A stretch of DNA of 31,736 nucleotides from contig DIXD01000052.1 of NCBI GenBank assembly GCA_002435985.1, forward strand, positions 1-31,736. Direction: 5' to 3'. Position 1 is the first letter of the stretch. Each line of letters opens with the position of its first letter. The translations under genes and the position numbers were made by a program. This document shows positions 1 through 8,162 of the stretch, one piece after another. The notes below the pieces were generated by a model. That model had not been told where the DNA came from and did not search any database. It was given only the letters and a program-made list of their open reading frames with translations. This stretch comes from Spirochaetaceae bacterium UBA6089. GTDB lineage: Bacteria > Spirochaetota > Spirochaetia > Treponematales > Rectinemataceae.

Positions 1-141
1 CCGATTAACTTTTGCCACTTGGGTGGGCACAGGGAATAAGGAAAACTGCGCTGGATAGAGCCGACGCTTCGGCCGTGCGCCCCGGTATGGGGCCTCCAAT
101 CCATCGAGCACGCCGATACGCCTCGCCGGCTGAAGGTGCAC
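1..141 (-). CDS. Possible 5' end of an unidentified gene, running off the left edge
   Basis: A reading frame with no stop codon runs from a GTG at 141 down to base 1 (47 codons). An AGGGGA ribosome-binding-like stretch lies about six bases before the GTG and overlaps the stop codon of the lipoprotein gene behind it, as expected for the next gene of a minus-strand operon. The visible peptide is basic and proline-rich (for example RRIGVLDGLE, then GARPKRRLYPAQ) and I recognise no family. The stretch is short, so an open frame by chance in GC-rich DNA is possible. Sequence beyond the edge would settle it. Confidence 0.35.
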   Translation of the reverse strand, partial: MHLQPARRIGVLDGLEAPYRGARPKRRLYPAQFSLFPVPTQVAKVNR

Positions 142-153
142 TGATATTCCCCT

Positions 154-921
154 TTACTCCGGCCATCGCATCGAGAACGCGATCGGTTTCTCCAACGTCA
201 ATAGATCGAAGAGCGGCAGCTTCGTGCGGAAGACTACTCCCGAAAAACTTCCTCCCGATGCCGATGCAATCGCCTTCGGCACGGTGATGACGATTTCGAC
301 CGAACAGGCGTCGAAGGCAGGCATGTTCTTCTTTCCTATGATGACTTGTTCTAGATTAAGCCGATATTCGTCGGCCGTCACCGGGTCGGGCTCGAGCGCC
401 GGGGGGCTCAGGCTGTCGATGATGCGCCTGTCGATGCCCGGAAAGAGTTTGAGCATATAGGGGGCATTTTCTCTCGAGAGCTCGACCGAAAGTTCGCGCA
501 TTGTGGGAACTGTGCCTTGCGCAGGTATTTTTCTGTACTGAATCATGCCTGGGGGGACGAGGTTCGTGTCGGCGATGAGCGTGTCGAGGTTCTGTACCCA
601 GACCACGGAGGTGAGGATGTCGGGAGTGGGCGAAGATACATCGACGAGATTGATGCTCGTGCGGCCTATAAACTGATTCTTCACCGCCTCGGGGCTGAAG
701 AGTGGATCGTGCGGGCCAAGGCCCACGAACTGTCGCACTCGCGCGCTCAGCGCTTCGGGAATAGTGAGCCTGACTGCAGCGCGGACAGAGCCGTCCCCTT
801 TCAGTGTAGCGTCGAGGTTCCCGGAACACGAGGTGGCCGCAAAAAGCATTGCGACAAGGATCGCCGCACCCATAACAGAAGAAAAAACACATCTTTGATT
901 TTTTGCTGATTTCTTGGACAC
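154..921 (-). CDS. Putative lipoprotein, unknown function
   Basis: A 255-residue protein. I chose the GTG start at 921 because GGAGAG lies just upstream and because the N-terminus then forms a classical export signal: a basic start (MSKKSAKNQR), a hydrophobic stretch at residues about 15-29, and a lipobox-like ATSC with Cys32 as the likely lipidated residue. Spirochete lipoboxes are known to be relaxed, so the imperfect match is acceptable. The mature part has no motif I recognise and ends in a hydrophobic, beta-like segment. The gene lies just downstream of the cyclase-like gene on the same strand (14 bases from that stop to this start), so the two are probably cotranscribed. Envelope location is inferred; function is unknown. 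Confidence 0.7.
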   Translation of the reverse strand: MSKKSAKNQRCVFSSVMGAAILVAMLFAATSCSGNLDATLKGDGSVRAAVRLTIPEALSARVRQFVGLGPHDPLFSPEAVKNQFIGRTSINLVDVSSPTPDILTSVVWVQNLDTLIADTNLVPPGMIQYRKIPAQGTVPTMRELSVELSRENAPYMLKLFPGIDRRIIDSLSPPALEPDPVTADEYRLNLEQVIIGKKNMPAFDACSVEIVITVPKAIASASGGSFSGVVFRTKLPLFDLLTLEKPIAFSMRWPE

Positions 922-934
922 GGTATCTCTCCAC

Positions 935-2284
935 TTATGGTTTTTTGGAGTACAGGGGCATTGGGCGCGTGCTCTTGCGGAGCAGCGCCTCACTGAATCG
1001 TTCGAGCTTCACCTGGCTTTCCAAAGAGAGCCTGCGGTATGTCGCATGGCTCACAAGAAGACTCTGGTGAAACTCGCGGCAAAGCGAATCGAGCCTGGCC
1101 GCGATCGCGATGGTGTCGCCGTAGAAGCTCATTCTCTGCTGCCCCGGCGGGCCGAAGAGCGCAGCGGTCACGAATCCCGAATGAATACCTAGCGACACTT
1201 TTATATCACTCGGAAGCGACTTTACAATCATATCCTCTTTTAGGCCTTCCAATTCTTCAAGAAATGCAAATGCCGCGTTGAGGGCGCGGTCCGCACTGCG
1301 CTCGGCATCGACAAGTCCGTATATCGTCACCACGGTGTCCGCCGAAAGCGAGGCGATCCTCCCGCCGTAGCTTCCTGCGCACTGGGTCCATAGCCCATAG
1401 TAGCGGTTGAGCAGCGCTGTCGCCTCGGTGCGGCCCAGCTGTTCCGAGAGGTCTGTAAAGCCGATGATGTCCGAGGAGACCACGGTCACGAAGAAGGCCG
1501 TGGGCGATTGTATGGCAAGGCTCTCGGGCGCATCCGTGCTAGGCTGCTGCTGGCTTTGGCTTAGATGTTCCTCGGCAACTTCATTCTGGGATTGCTGTGG
1601 GGAAGCTTCGATGATACGTTTGGCCTCCTGTGGCATCTCGATGAATCGCGTAAGCCTGTGTTCGAGGGTCAGGGCCCTCATCCGCGCCACCAGGAGCAGA
1701 AAATCGAAGGAGATGACGCCGAACAGCGCGAACAGATGCTGCGGCGCACGTATGAATTTTTCGAATACTGCAGGGAACGACTGGATGCGCAGGGCTTGCG
1801 CCATTGTTTCCGCGTCGATTTCTCCCTGTAAAAAAGAAGTGTTCAGCGAGATGCGCAGGTCCAGATATGCATAGAAGAGAATAAAAATGAGCGCCGAACC
1901 CAGCGAGAGGGCGATCTCGGAGAACCGCTTCAGCAAAGGCCGACGAAGCACCATCGACAGCGTCTGAAACGCGGCGATGTAGATCGAAGAGCCCCATAGA
2001 AGTATGTTGGCCGTTTCCGTGAAGGCCGTATCGGAGAACGTCATGCGCAGAATCGAGTAGCCTGCCGCTGTGATGAACGAATACAGAATTCTCAGTATCG
2101 GAATGTGTCCCTGCAGGGTGAGAAGGCTCGTCTGGATGAGCATGAAGGCCAGCACGATGAGAGAAGAGACAAGCGCGTTTTTCCATGATCCGGAGGTCAG
2201 GGAGATGATCATGACGAAAAAGAGGACGAATTGGTTCGAATAATAATACAACTCGGCCGCAAAGCGTTTTCGGGAAAATTGCAT
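935..2284 (-). CDS. Membrane-anchored class III adenylate/guanylate cyclase-like protein
   Basis: A 449-residue protein with about six membrane segments between residues 18 and 205, a glutamine/serine-rich linker (225-260), and a class III nucleotidyl cyclase domain from about 263 to the C-terminus. Both metal-binding aspartates appear present: Asp272 in SDIIGF and Asp316 in SADTVV. The segment FYGDTIAIAARL keeps the catalytic Arg397, but the usual transition-state Asn is Ala393, and the usual purine-recognising Lys is Ser312. It may therefore have altered substrate choice or be a non-catalytic sensor. I chose the ATG at 2284, right at the membrane domain; a longer frame to 2590 would run into the divergent binding-protein gene and has no sensible extra domain. 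Only a weak AGAG precedes this ATG. Confidence 0.75.
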   Translation of the reverse strand: MQFSRKRFAAELYYYSNQFVLFFVMIISLTSGSWKNALVSSLIVLAFMLIQTSLLTLQGHIPILRILYSFITAAGYSILRMTFSDTAFTETANILLWGSSIYIAAFQTLSMVLRRPLLKRFSEIALSLGSALIFILFYAYLDLRISLNTSFLQGEIDAETMAQALRIQSFPAVFEKFIRAPQHLFALFGVISFDFLLLVARMRALTLEHRLTRFIEMPQEAKRIIEASPQQSQNEVAEEHLSQSQQQPSTDAPESLAIQSPTAFFVTVVSSDIIGFTDLSEQLGRTEATALLNRYYGLWTQCAGSYGGRIASLSADTVVTIYGLVDAERSADRALNAAFAFLEELEGLKEDMIVKSLPSDIKVSLGIHSGFVTAALFGPPGQQRMSFYGDTIAIAARLDSLCREFHQSLLVSHATYRRLSLESQVKLERFSEALLRKSTRPMPLYSKKP

Positions 2285-2334
2285 CGACTCTATTGTATAT
2301 GCCGCGGAGAAGGATGGAAAGTCCCGAAGTATAC

Positions 2335-2362
2335 TTGACGGGCGCTGTAAAGAGTGTAAAAT
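2335..2362 (+). promoter_or_regulatory. Candidate sigma-70-type promoter for the ABC binding-protein gene
   Basis: TTGACG (2335-2340) is separated by 16 bases from TAAAAT (2357-2362). The binding-protein start codon follows 33 bases later, behind a strong AAGGAGG ribosome-binding site (2385-2391). Confidence 0.55.
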
Positions 2363-2366
2363 TACT

Positions 2367-2386
2367 TTTGCATTATCTATTGCAAA
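2367..2386. promoter_or_regulatory. Inverted repeat between promoter and ribosome-binding site (operator or leader hairpin)
   Basis: TTTGCA and TGCAAA are spaced by eight bases. The repeat starts just after the predicted -10 box and its right arm runs into the AAGGAGG ribosome-binding site. It could be a repressor operator for the transport operon or a hairpin limiting ribosome access. Confidence 0.35.
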
Positions 2387-2395
2387 GGAGGTTCT

Positions 2396-3598
2396 ATGAA
2401 AAAACTTGTCGCAGTGGTACTCGTGCTTGCCTTCCTCGTGGTTGGCGCCGATGTATTCGCGCAAGCCAAGGCCAAATTCCATATCGGCGTGGTGACCGGG
2501 ACAGTTTCTCAGTCCGAGGACGATCTGCGCGGTGCCGAACGGCTGATCGAGGAATATGGCAACGTCAAAGATGGCGGCATGATTCAGCACATTACGTATC
2601 CTGATGACTTTATGTCACAGCAGGAGACGTTCATCTCCAACGTGGTCGCGCTTGCCGACGACCCGCTCATGAAAGCGATCGTCATCAACCAGTCGGTCCC
2701 CGGCGCTGCGGAAGCTTTCAAGCGTGTGCGCGCCAAGAGACCGGACATTCTCCTTCTCGCAGGCGAGCCGCATGAGGATCCGCTCGTCATCCAGGAAGCC
2801 GCAGACCTCGCGCTCTCCGCGGACTTCGTCTCGCGCGGTTACACCATCATCTGGGCAGCCAAACAGCTCGGCGCGAAGAACTTCGTGCACATCTCCTTCC
2901 CCCGCCACATGAGTTACGAGTCGCTCGGCCGCCGCCGCGCGATCATGGAGCAGGCCTGCAAGGACCTGGGCTTGAATTTCTATTTCGAGACCGCACCGGA
3001 TCCGACTTCCGACGTCGGTGTTGCCGGCGCCCAGCAGTTCATCCTCGAGAAAGTGCCGCAGTGGATCCAAAAGTATGGCAAGGACACCGCGTTCTTCTGC
3101 ACCAACGATGCGCATACCGAGCCGCTTCTCAAGCAGCTCCTTGCATACGGTGGCTACTTTGTGGAAGCCGACCTTCCGTCCCCGCTCATGGGCTATCCTG
3201 GCGCACTCGGACTCGACCTCTCCAAGGAAGCGGGCGATTTCCCCGCTATTCTCAAAGCGGTTGAAGCCGCCGTCGTCGCAAAGGGTGGCGCCGGCCGCTT
3301 CGGAACTTGGGCATATTCCTATGGATACACCGTTACCGCCGGGCTTGGCGAATTCGCAAAGAGAGTCGTCGAAGGCAAGGCCAAGAAAGACAGCATGAAG
3401 GACGTGTTCGATGCGCTAGAAAAGTACACGCCTGGAGCCAAGTGGAACGGCGCCTACTATACCGATTTGAACACCGGTGTTCGCGCAAGGAACCAGATTC
3501 TTGTCTATATGGATACCTACATTTTCGGCAAAGGGTATCTGCCTACGACACAGCAGAAGGTCCCCGACAAGTACTACACCATCGGGATGAGCAACTAG
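2396..3598 (+). CDS. DUF3798-type ABC transporter substrate-binding protein
   Basis: A 400-residue secreted protein. It starts with a clean signal peptide (KK, then a hydrophobic stretch to about residue 18, with likely cleavage after DVFA near residue 22). The mature protein resembles the periplasmic-binding-protein type I fold; FHIGVVTGTVSQSEDD and the overall length fit the DUF3798 family as I remember it, which is found beside sugar-type ABC importer genes in spirochetes and fusobacteria. It would capture the ligand outside the inner membrane and deliver it to the permease pair encoded downstream. The ligand is not known. The start is secured by AAGGAGG four bases upstream. Two terminators follow the gene, so it is probably made in excess over the membrane components. 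Confidence 0.85.
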   Translation: MKKLVAVVLVLAFLVVGADVFAQAKAKFHIGVVTGTVSQSEDDLRGAERLIEEYGNVKDGGMIQHITYPDDFMSQQETFISNVVALADDPLMKAIVINQSVPGAAEAFKRVRAKRPDILLLAGEPHEDPLVIQEAADLALSADFVSRGYTIIWAAKQLGAKNFVHISFPRHMSYESLGRRRAIMEQACKDLGLNFYFETAPDPTSDVGVAGAQQFILEKVPQWIQKYGKDTAFFCTNDAHTEPLLKQLLAYGGYFVEADLPSPLMGYPGALGLDLSKEAGDFPAILKAVEAAVVAKGGAGRFGTWAYSYGYTVTAGLGEFAKRVVEGKAKKDSMKDVFDALEKYTPGAKWNGAYYTDLNTGVRARNQILVYMDTYIFGKGYLPTTQQKVPDKYYTIGMSN

Positions 3599-3610
3599 GT
3601 TAGCGTATGG

Positions 3611-3640
3611 GGCTGCCCAGGATTTGGGCAGCCTCCTTTT
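3611..3640 (+). terminator. Rho-independent terminator 1 after the binding-protein gene
   Basis: A perfect 9-bp stem (3611-3619 with 3625-3633, GGCTGCCCA arms), a 5-base loop and a pyrimidine tail TCCTTTT. It lies 13 bases after the stop codon. Confidence 0.75.
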
Positions 3641-3656
3641 GTATCAGCACATTCCG

Positions 3657-3696
3657 GCCCGTATTCAGGCGTTGTCGGGATACGGGCTATTTTTTT
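3657..3696 (+). terminator. Rho-independent terminator 2, before the ABC ATPase gene
   Basis: An 8-bp stem GCCCGTAT/ATACGGGC (3657-3664 with 3680-3687), a 15-base loop, then TATTTTTTT. It follows directly on terminator 1 and ends about 20 bases before the ATPase start. Confidence 0.7.
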
Positions 3697-3717
3697 CATA
3701 AACCCGTGTACAATGGA

Positions 3718-5325
3718 ATGACTATGACGAATGGAAGTTCTCTTCTCTCCATCGAACATGTTTCCAAAGATTTTTATGGAAACGTCGTACTGCATGACGT
3801 AAATTTCGATCTCCATGAGGGTGAGATTTTGGGCCTTGTGGGAGAAAATGGGGCAGGCAAGACCACGCTCATGCGCATTCTTTTCGGCATGCCCGTCATT
3901 ATGGAGACCGGCGGTTTTCAGGGCAGCATCAAGATCGGAGGGACAGAGGTGCATTTTTCGAGCCCCTTCGATGCCCTGGATGCAGGTCTCGGCATGGTGC
4001 ATCAGGAATTCAGCCTGATTCCAGGTTTTACGACGACGGAGAATATCGTGCTCAACCGCGAACCTATGCGCAGAACCGTACTGAACGATGTGTTCGGCGA
4101 GCGCATGAGCGTACTAGAGCGCGATAAGATGCGCGAACGGGCCGAAAAGGCGATCAGTAAGCTCGGTGTCGATCTCGACCCCGACATGCTGGTCTCCGAG
4201 ATGCCGGTGGGCCACAAGCAGTTCACCGAAATCGCCCGGGAGATCGACCGCGAACAGACGCGGATTCTTATTCTCGACGAACCTACCGCGGTCCTCACCG
4301 AATCGGAGGCCGAAGTGCTGTTGAAGACACTCAAGCGCCTCGCTTCAGAAGGTATCGCAATTATCTTCATTTCCCACCGTCTTCAGGAAGTCTTGGCCAT
4401 CGCACACCGCATCGTGGTGCTCCGCGACGGTCATGTCGTCAAAGATACGGTCAACGAGAACATCGGCATTCGCGATGTTGCATCATGGATGGTCGGTCGC
4501 TCTCTCGGAGAGGCCGGGCAACGCGCCGAAGCGCGGAGTTTGGGGCAGACCACATTCAGTGTGCGGCACCTGTGGGTCGATATGCCCGGCGAAACGGTGC
4601 GCGATGTGTCCTTTGATGTGCGAAGGGGAGAAATCTTCGGCATCGGAGGGCTCGCGGGGCAGGGTAAGCTCGGTATCCCCAACGGGATCATGGGCCTATT
4701 TCCGGCCGGCGGCGAAGTGACCTTGGATGGTAAGAGTGTGCCCCTCAATAACCCGGCCAAAGCGTTGGCCATGGGAATGGCCTTTGTCTCGGAGGACAGG
4801 CGCGGGGTCGGGCTTTTGCTCGACGAGAGTCTCGAATGGAACATCGCCTTCACTGCCATACAGGTGCATGGACAGTATTTGAAGAAGATACCGTTTGGCC
4901 TTTTTTCTCTGCGAGACGAGAAGGCGATGGAAGAACTCTGTCAAGAATATGTGAGGCTCCTCGACATCAAGTGCACGAGCACGAAGCAGAAAGCCAAGGA
5001 GCTGTCGGGCGGCAATCAGCAGAAGATCTGCCTTGCGAAGGCGTTTGCGATCAAGCCGCGGCTGATGTTCGTATCGGAGCCGACGCGCGGCATCGATGTG
5101 GGTGCGAAAAAGCTCGTGCTCGACACGCTGCACCACTACAACCGCGACTTCGGAACGACCATCGTCATGGTGTCGAGCGAGCTTGAGGAGCTGCGCTCGA
5201 TCTGCGACCGCATTGCCATCGTCGATGAGGGTAGAATCGCCGGTATCCTGCCGCCGACGGCGGATATCTCCGAATTCGGTCTCCTTATGTCCGGCGTCGC
5301 AGTGGAGGAGGCCGTCAATGCGTAA
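3718..5325 (+). CDS. Sugar-type ABC transporter ATPase with two nucleotide-binding domains
   Basis: A 535-residue RbsA/MglA-like protein that powers the importer made by the neighbouring genes. First domain: Walker A GENGAGKTT (residues 42-50), a degenerate signature (MPVGHKQ), Walker B ILILDEPTA (about 182-190). Second domain: degenerate Walker A (GLAGQGKLG, about 310-318), canonical signature LSGGNQQ (about 429-435), and Walker B-like MFVSEPTRG in which the usual Asp is Ser453 while the Glu remains. The composite site formed by Walker A1 and LSGGN2 looks intact, so one working ATPase site is expected. The start is the ATG at 3718 or 3724; neither has a strong ribosome-binding site. The 3' end overlaps the first permease gene by eight bases. 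Confidence 0.9.
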   Translation: MTMTNGSSLLSIEHVSKDFYGNVVLHDVNFDLHEGEILGLVGENGAGKTTLMRILFGMPVIMETGGFQGSIKIGGTEVHFSSPFDALDAGLGMVHQEFSLIPGFTTTENIVLNREPMRRTVLNDVFGERMSVLERDKMRERAEKAISKLGVDLDPDMLVSEMPVGHKQFTEIAREIDREQTRILILDEPTAVLTESEAEVLLKTLKRLASEGIAIIFISHRLQEVLAIAHRIVVLRDGHVVKDTVNENIGIRDVASWMVGRSLGEAGQRAEARSLGQTTFSVRHLWVDMPGETVRDVSFDVRRGEIFGIGGLAGQGKLGIPNGIMGLFPAGGEVTLDGKSVPLNNPAKALAMGMAFVSEDRRGVGLLLDESLEWNIAFTAIQVHGQYLKKIPFGLFSLRDEKAMEELCQEYVRLLDIKCTSTKQKAKELSGGNQQKICLAKAFAIKPRLMFVSEPTRGIDVGAKKLVLDTLHHYNRDFGTTIVMVSSELEELRSICDRIAIVDEGRIAGILPPTADISEFGLLMSGVAVEEAVNA

Positions 5326-6361
5326 TCTCAAAACATTTATTCAGGATTTCGGATGGCCGCGCATCATCATATTCTTCTTTTTGGTGGGGCTCTTCATCAT
5401 GGCGCCTTTTGTCAATGTCCGTCTCGACGCGTCGATCTCCGATGTGCTGAATCGCTTTGGACAGAACGCCATCATGGTGCTCGCAATGGTGCCGATGATC
5501 CAGTCGGGCTGTGGCCTGAATTTTGGCCTCGCGCTGGGCTTGGTCTCAGGGCTTCTCGGTGCGACGCTGTCGCTGCAATTCGAGCTTCACGGAATGCTGG
5601 GGTTTTTGGGTGCAATCGCGCTGGCAACGCCGTTTTCGATCATCTTTGGCTGGTTCTATGCCAAACTCCTCAACAAAGTGAAGGGCGAGGAGATGACCAT
5701 CGCGATGTACGTGGGTTTTTCGTTCATTATGTTCATGTGCATCATGTGGCTCATCCTGCCGTACAGCAATCCGACAATGGTGTGGGGCTATGCGGGCAAG
5801 GGCCTGCGTACGACCATTTCCGTGGAGAATTATTGGCTGCGTATACTCAATGACTTTCTGGCCATTCGGATAGGCCAATTCTTTGTGTTTCCGACGGGGC
5901 TTCTGCTGTTTGTCGCGCTGTTCGCGTTTCTGATGTGGTTGTTTCTGCGCACCAAAACCGGCACGGCCATGACGGCGGTAGGCTCTAACCCCGACTTCGC
6001 GCGTGCCTCTGGCGTCGATGTCGACAAGATGCGCACGATCTCCATCATCATTTCGACGTTCTTGGGGGCGGTGGGGATCATCGTGTACGAACAAAGCTTC
6101 GGATTCATCCAACTCTACACTGCGCCCAGCCCAATGGTCTTTCCTGCGGTTGCGGCGATCCTGATCGGAGGGGCGAGCATCAACAAGGCGAGCATGGTGA
6201 ATGTGATTGTGGGAACTATTCTGTTCCAGGGACTTCTGACCATGACGCCCTCGGTGATCAACTCGCTTTTACAGACAGACATGTCGGAGGTCATACGGAT
6301 TATCGTATCGAACGGCATGATTCTCTACGCGCTCACGCGCAAAATGAAGGTGTCAAAATGA
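5318..6361 (+). CDS. ABC transporter permease 1 (BPD_transp_2 / RbsC-like)
   Basis: A 347-residue, very hydrophobic protein with about eight to ten membrane segments, one half of the transmembrane channel. The segment AVGSNPDFARASGVDVDKMR matches the cytoplasmic coupling loop of the ribose/branched-chain permease family (AxGxNxxAAxxxGIxVxxxR pattern) that docks on the ATPase. The ATG at 5318 is preceded by AGGAGG (5305-5310) and lies inside the end of the ATPase gene, so translation is coupled. It ends in an ATGA overlap with the second permease gene. Confidence 0.88.
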   Translation: MRNLKTFIQDFGWPRIIIFFFLVGLFIMAPFVNVRLDASISDVLNRFGQNAIMVLAMVPMIQSGCGLNFGLALGLVSGLLGATLSLQFELHGMLGFLGAIALATPFSIIFGWFYAKLLNKVKGEEMTIAMYVGFSFIMFMCIMWLILPYSNPTMVWGYAGKGLRTTISVENYWLRILNDFLAIRIGQFFVFPTGLLLFVALFAFLMWLFLRTKTGTAMTAVGSNPDFARASGVDVDKMRTISIIISTFLGAVGIIVYEQSFGFIQLYTAPSPMVFPAVAAILIGGASINKASMVNVIVGTILFQGLLTMTPSVINSLLQTDMSEVIRIIVSNGMILYALTRKMKVSK

Positions 6362-7482
6362 GCGCACAGAAAAGACTTACGACGTTGTTCTCGCGGTATG
6401 CGGTCGTCATCATTTTCGTCATCATTACGCTGGTTGCGATTCCGCCTTCGGGCCTTTCGATCAAGTATATCGTGCAGGAAATCATCACGAGGTTGGGGCG
6501 GAACTCCTTCCTCGTGCTGGCGCTCCTCTTGCCGATCTATGCAGGCATGGGCCTGAACTTCGGCATGACGCTGGGCGCGATGGCCGGCCAGATCGGGCTC
6601 ATCTTTGCCGTGAACTACGGCATAGCGAACTGGCAGGGTCTTGTGTTTGCCCTGTTGGTGGGCTTGCCGATTGCAGTGCTGCTGGGATGGATCGCCGGGC
6701 TCGTCATGAACAGGGCGAAGGGCCGCGAAATGGTCACAGGCTATATCCTGGCCTTCTTCATCAACGGTATCTACCAGTTCTTCGTGATGTACATGCTGGG
6801 ATCGGTCATACCCATGCGCAATAGAGCCATCGTGCTGTCGCGCGGCTACGGCATCCGCAACACGCTCAACCTCGAATCGGTGCGGCAGTCGCTCGACAAT
6901 ATCGTCATGCTGCGCGTGGCCGGGTACTCGATTCCCGTCGTGACGTTCATTATCATCGCACTTCTGTGTGTGTTCGTGGTGTGGTTCAAAAAGACGAAGC
7001 TGGGGCAGGATATGCGAGCCGTGGGCCAGGATATGGCAGTGGCGGAAGCGGCCGGCATTCCCGTCGAAAAGACGCGCATCGTGGCGATTATCATCTCGAC
7101 GGTGTTGGCCTGCGCCGGACAGATCATCTTTCTTCAGAATATGGGGAATCTTGCGACCTACAACGCCCACGACCAGACGGGATTCTTCGCGGTGGCCGCG
7201 ATCCTTGTCGGCGGTGCTTCGGTCACGCATGCCAGCATCATCAACGTGTTCGTGGGCGTCATGCTGTTGCACGCCATGTTTGTGGTGTCGCCGCTCGCAG
7301 GACAGAATCTTTTTGGGTCGGCGATGATCGGCGAGTATTTCCGCCAGTTCATCGGCTATGGTGTCATTGCGCTTTCGCTCGTGCTGTACGCATGGAGAAC
7401 AAGGAGAGCCGCTTCGGATGCGCGCCTTGGCCTGCAGGGGCCCCAGAATGACTCCGTGAAGGGAAATGGAGGGCAGGCATGA
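6358..7482 (+). CDS. ABC transporter permease 2 (BPD_transp_2 / RbsC-like)
   Basis: A 374-residue membrane protein, the partner of the preceding permease; the two probably form a heterodimeric channel as in nucleoside-type importers. The coupling-loop segment AVGQDMAVAEAAGIPVEKTR lies in the last third, and GGASVTHASI echoes GGASINKASM in the first permease, showing that they are paralogues. It starts in an ATGA overlap with permease 1 and ends in an ATGA overlap with the next gene. The C-terminal tail after about residue 345 is short, polar and cytoplasmic. Confidence 0.88.
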   Translation: MSAQKRLTTLFSRYAVVIIFVIITLVAIPPSGLSIKYIVQEIITRLGRNSFLVLALLLPIYAGMGLNFGMTLGAMAGQIGLIFAVNYGIANWQGLVFALLVGLPIAVLLGWIAGLVMNRAKGREMVTGYILAFFINGIYQFFVMYMLGSVIPMRNRAIVLSRGYGIRNTLNLESVRQSLDNIVMLRVAGYSIPVVTFIIIALLCVFVVWFKKTKLGQDMRAVGQDMAVAEAAGIPVEKTRIVAIIISTVLACAGQIIFLQNMGNLATYNAHDQTGFFAVAAILVGGASVTHASIINVFVGVMLLHAMFVVSPLAGQNLFGSAMIGEYFRQFIGYGVIALSLVLYAWRTRRAASDARLGLQGPQNDSVKGNGGQA

Positions 7483-7997
7483 ATGACACTATAACTGCAA
7501 AAAGTGCCCCCCAGTCTAAGAAGCGTCGCCGCCTCGTGCAGGGCGGGCTGCTGGTAGTGTATATCCTGATCATGGTGCTGATGGTTTTTACCGGTAGGCG
7601 ACATACGATTCTCATCGACAATAAGGATGCGGCCGATGGTTCATACAGCGCCATCGATGGCATGGAAGTCTCGATAGATAATCAGGAATCCGCCGAATAT
7701 TATCCAGGAGACCGCGATAAAGCCCTGGTTCAGGGGCAGCGGCATACTATTCAGGTGACTATTTTTGACGACAACACGACTATCGAGCAGGAGTTCACAG
7801 TCCCTCTCTGGAGCGACATGATGATCATCTCGGTGCCGAAAATGGTGGCCGGCATCGAACCATGGATCGAGCCTTTTACAATGGCTGAACAGATTCAGGA
7901 AGCCCAGGAATCAGGGCCGCCATCCGGCGAGATGAGCTTTCAAAGTCTTGGCGGCGTTGCGCCCGAAGAGATCGAACTAATGCAGCCAAGTCCGTAA
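7479..7997 (+). CDS. Small membrane-anchored protein, DUF6672-like, of the ABC operon
   Basis: A 172-residue protein with a basic N-terminus (KKRRR), one membrane segment (about 19-38) and a hydrophilic outer domain rich in short beta-like stretches (HTILIDNKD, MEVSIDNQE, HTIQVTIFDD). Its start overlaps the permease stop (ATGA). I recall small proteins of this type (DUF6672) at the end of DUF3798-type ABC operons in other spirochetes and in fusobacteria; that assignment is from memory and moderately sure. Position and topology suggest an accessory subunit on the outer face of the inner membrane, but no function is known. Confidence 0.75.
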   Translation: MNDTITAKSAPQSKKRRRLVQGGLLVVYILIMVLMVFTGRRHTILIDNKDAADGSYSAIDGMEVSIDNQESAEYYPGDRDKALVQGQRHTIQVTIFDDNTTIEQEFTVPLWSDMMIISVPKMVAGIEPWIEPFTMAEQIQEAQESGPPSGEMSFQSLGGVAPEEIELMQPSP

Positions 7998-8057
7998 AAG
8001 CTTCGTGTGGTGCGCAGACAATCTTCGAGGCTTCATCTCGATATAAAAAGGTCGATA

Positions 8058-8100
8058 TAAAAAGAGCCGCCCGATCGATAAGGCCGAGCGGCTCCTTTTA
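8058..8100. terminator. Bidirectional terminator between the ABC operon and the sulfur-redox gene
   Basis: Arms GAGCCGC (8064-8070) and GCGGCTC (8088-8094) with a 17-base loop. It is followed by CTTTTA on the plus strand and preceded by TAAAAA, giving a T tail on the minus strand too. It lies between two convergent genes and can serve both. Confidence 0.65.
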
Positions 8101-8162
8101 TGTGCAGCTTTTCGACGGTGGTATTTTGATAGTCGCTTTCTGCAAGCCGCCTTTGGCTATTT

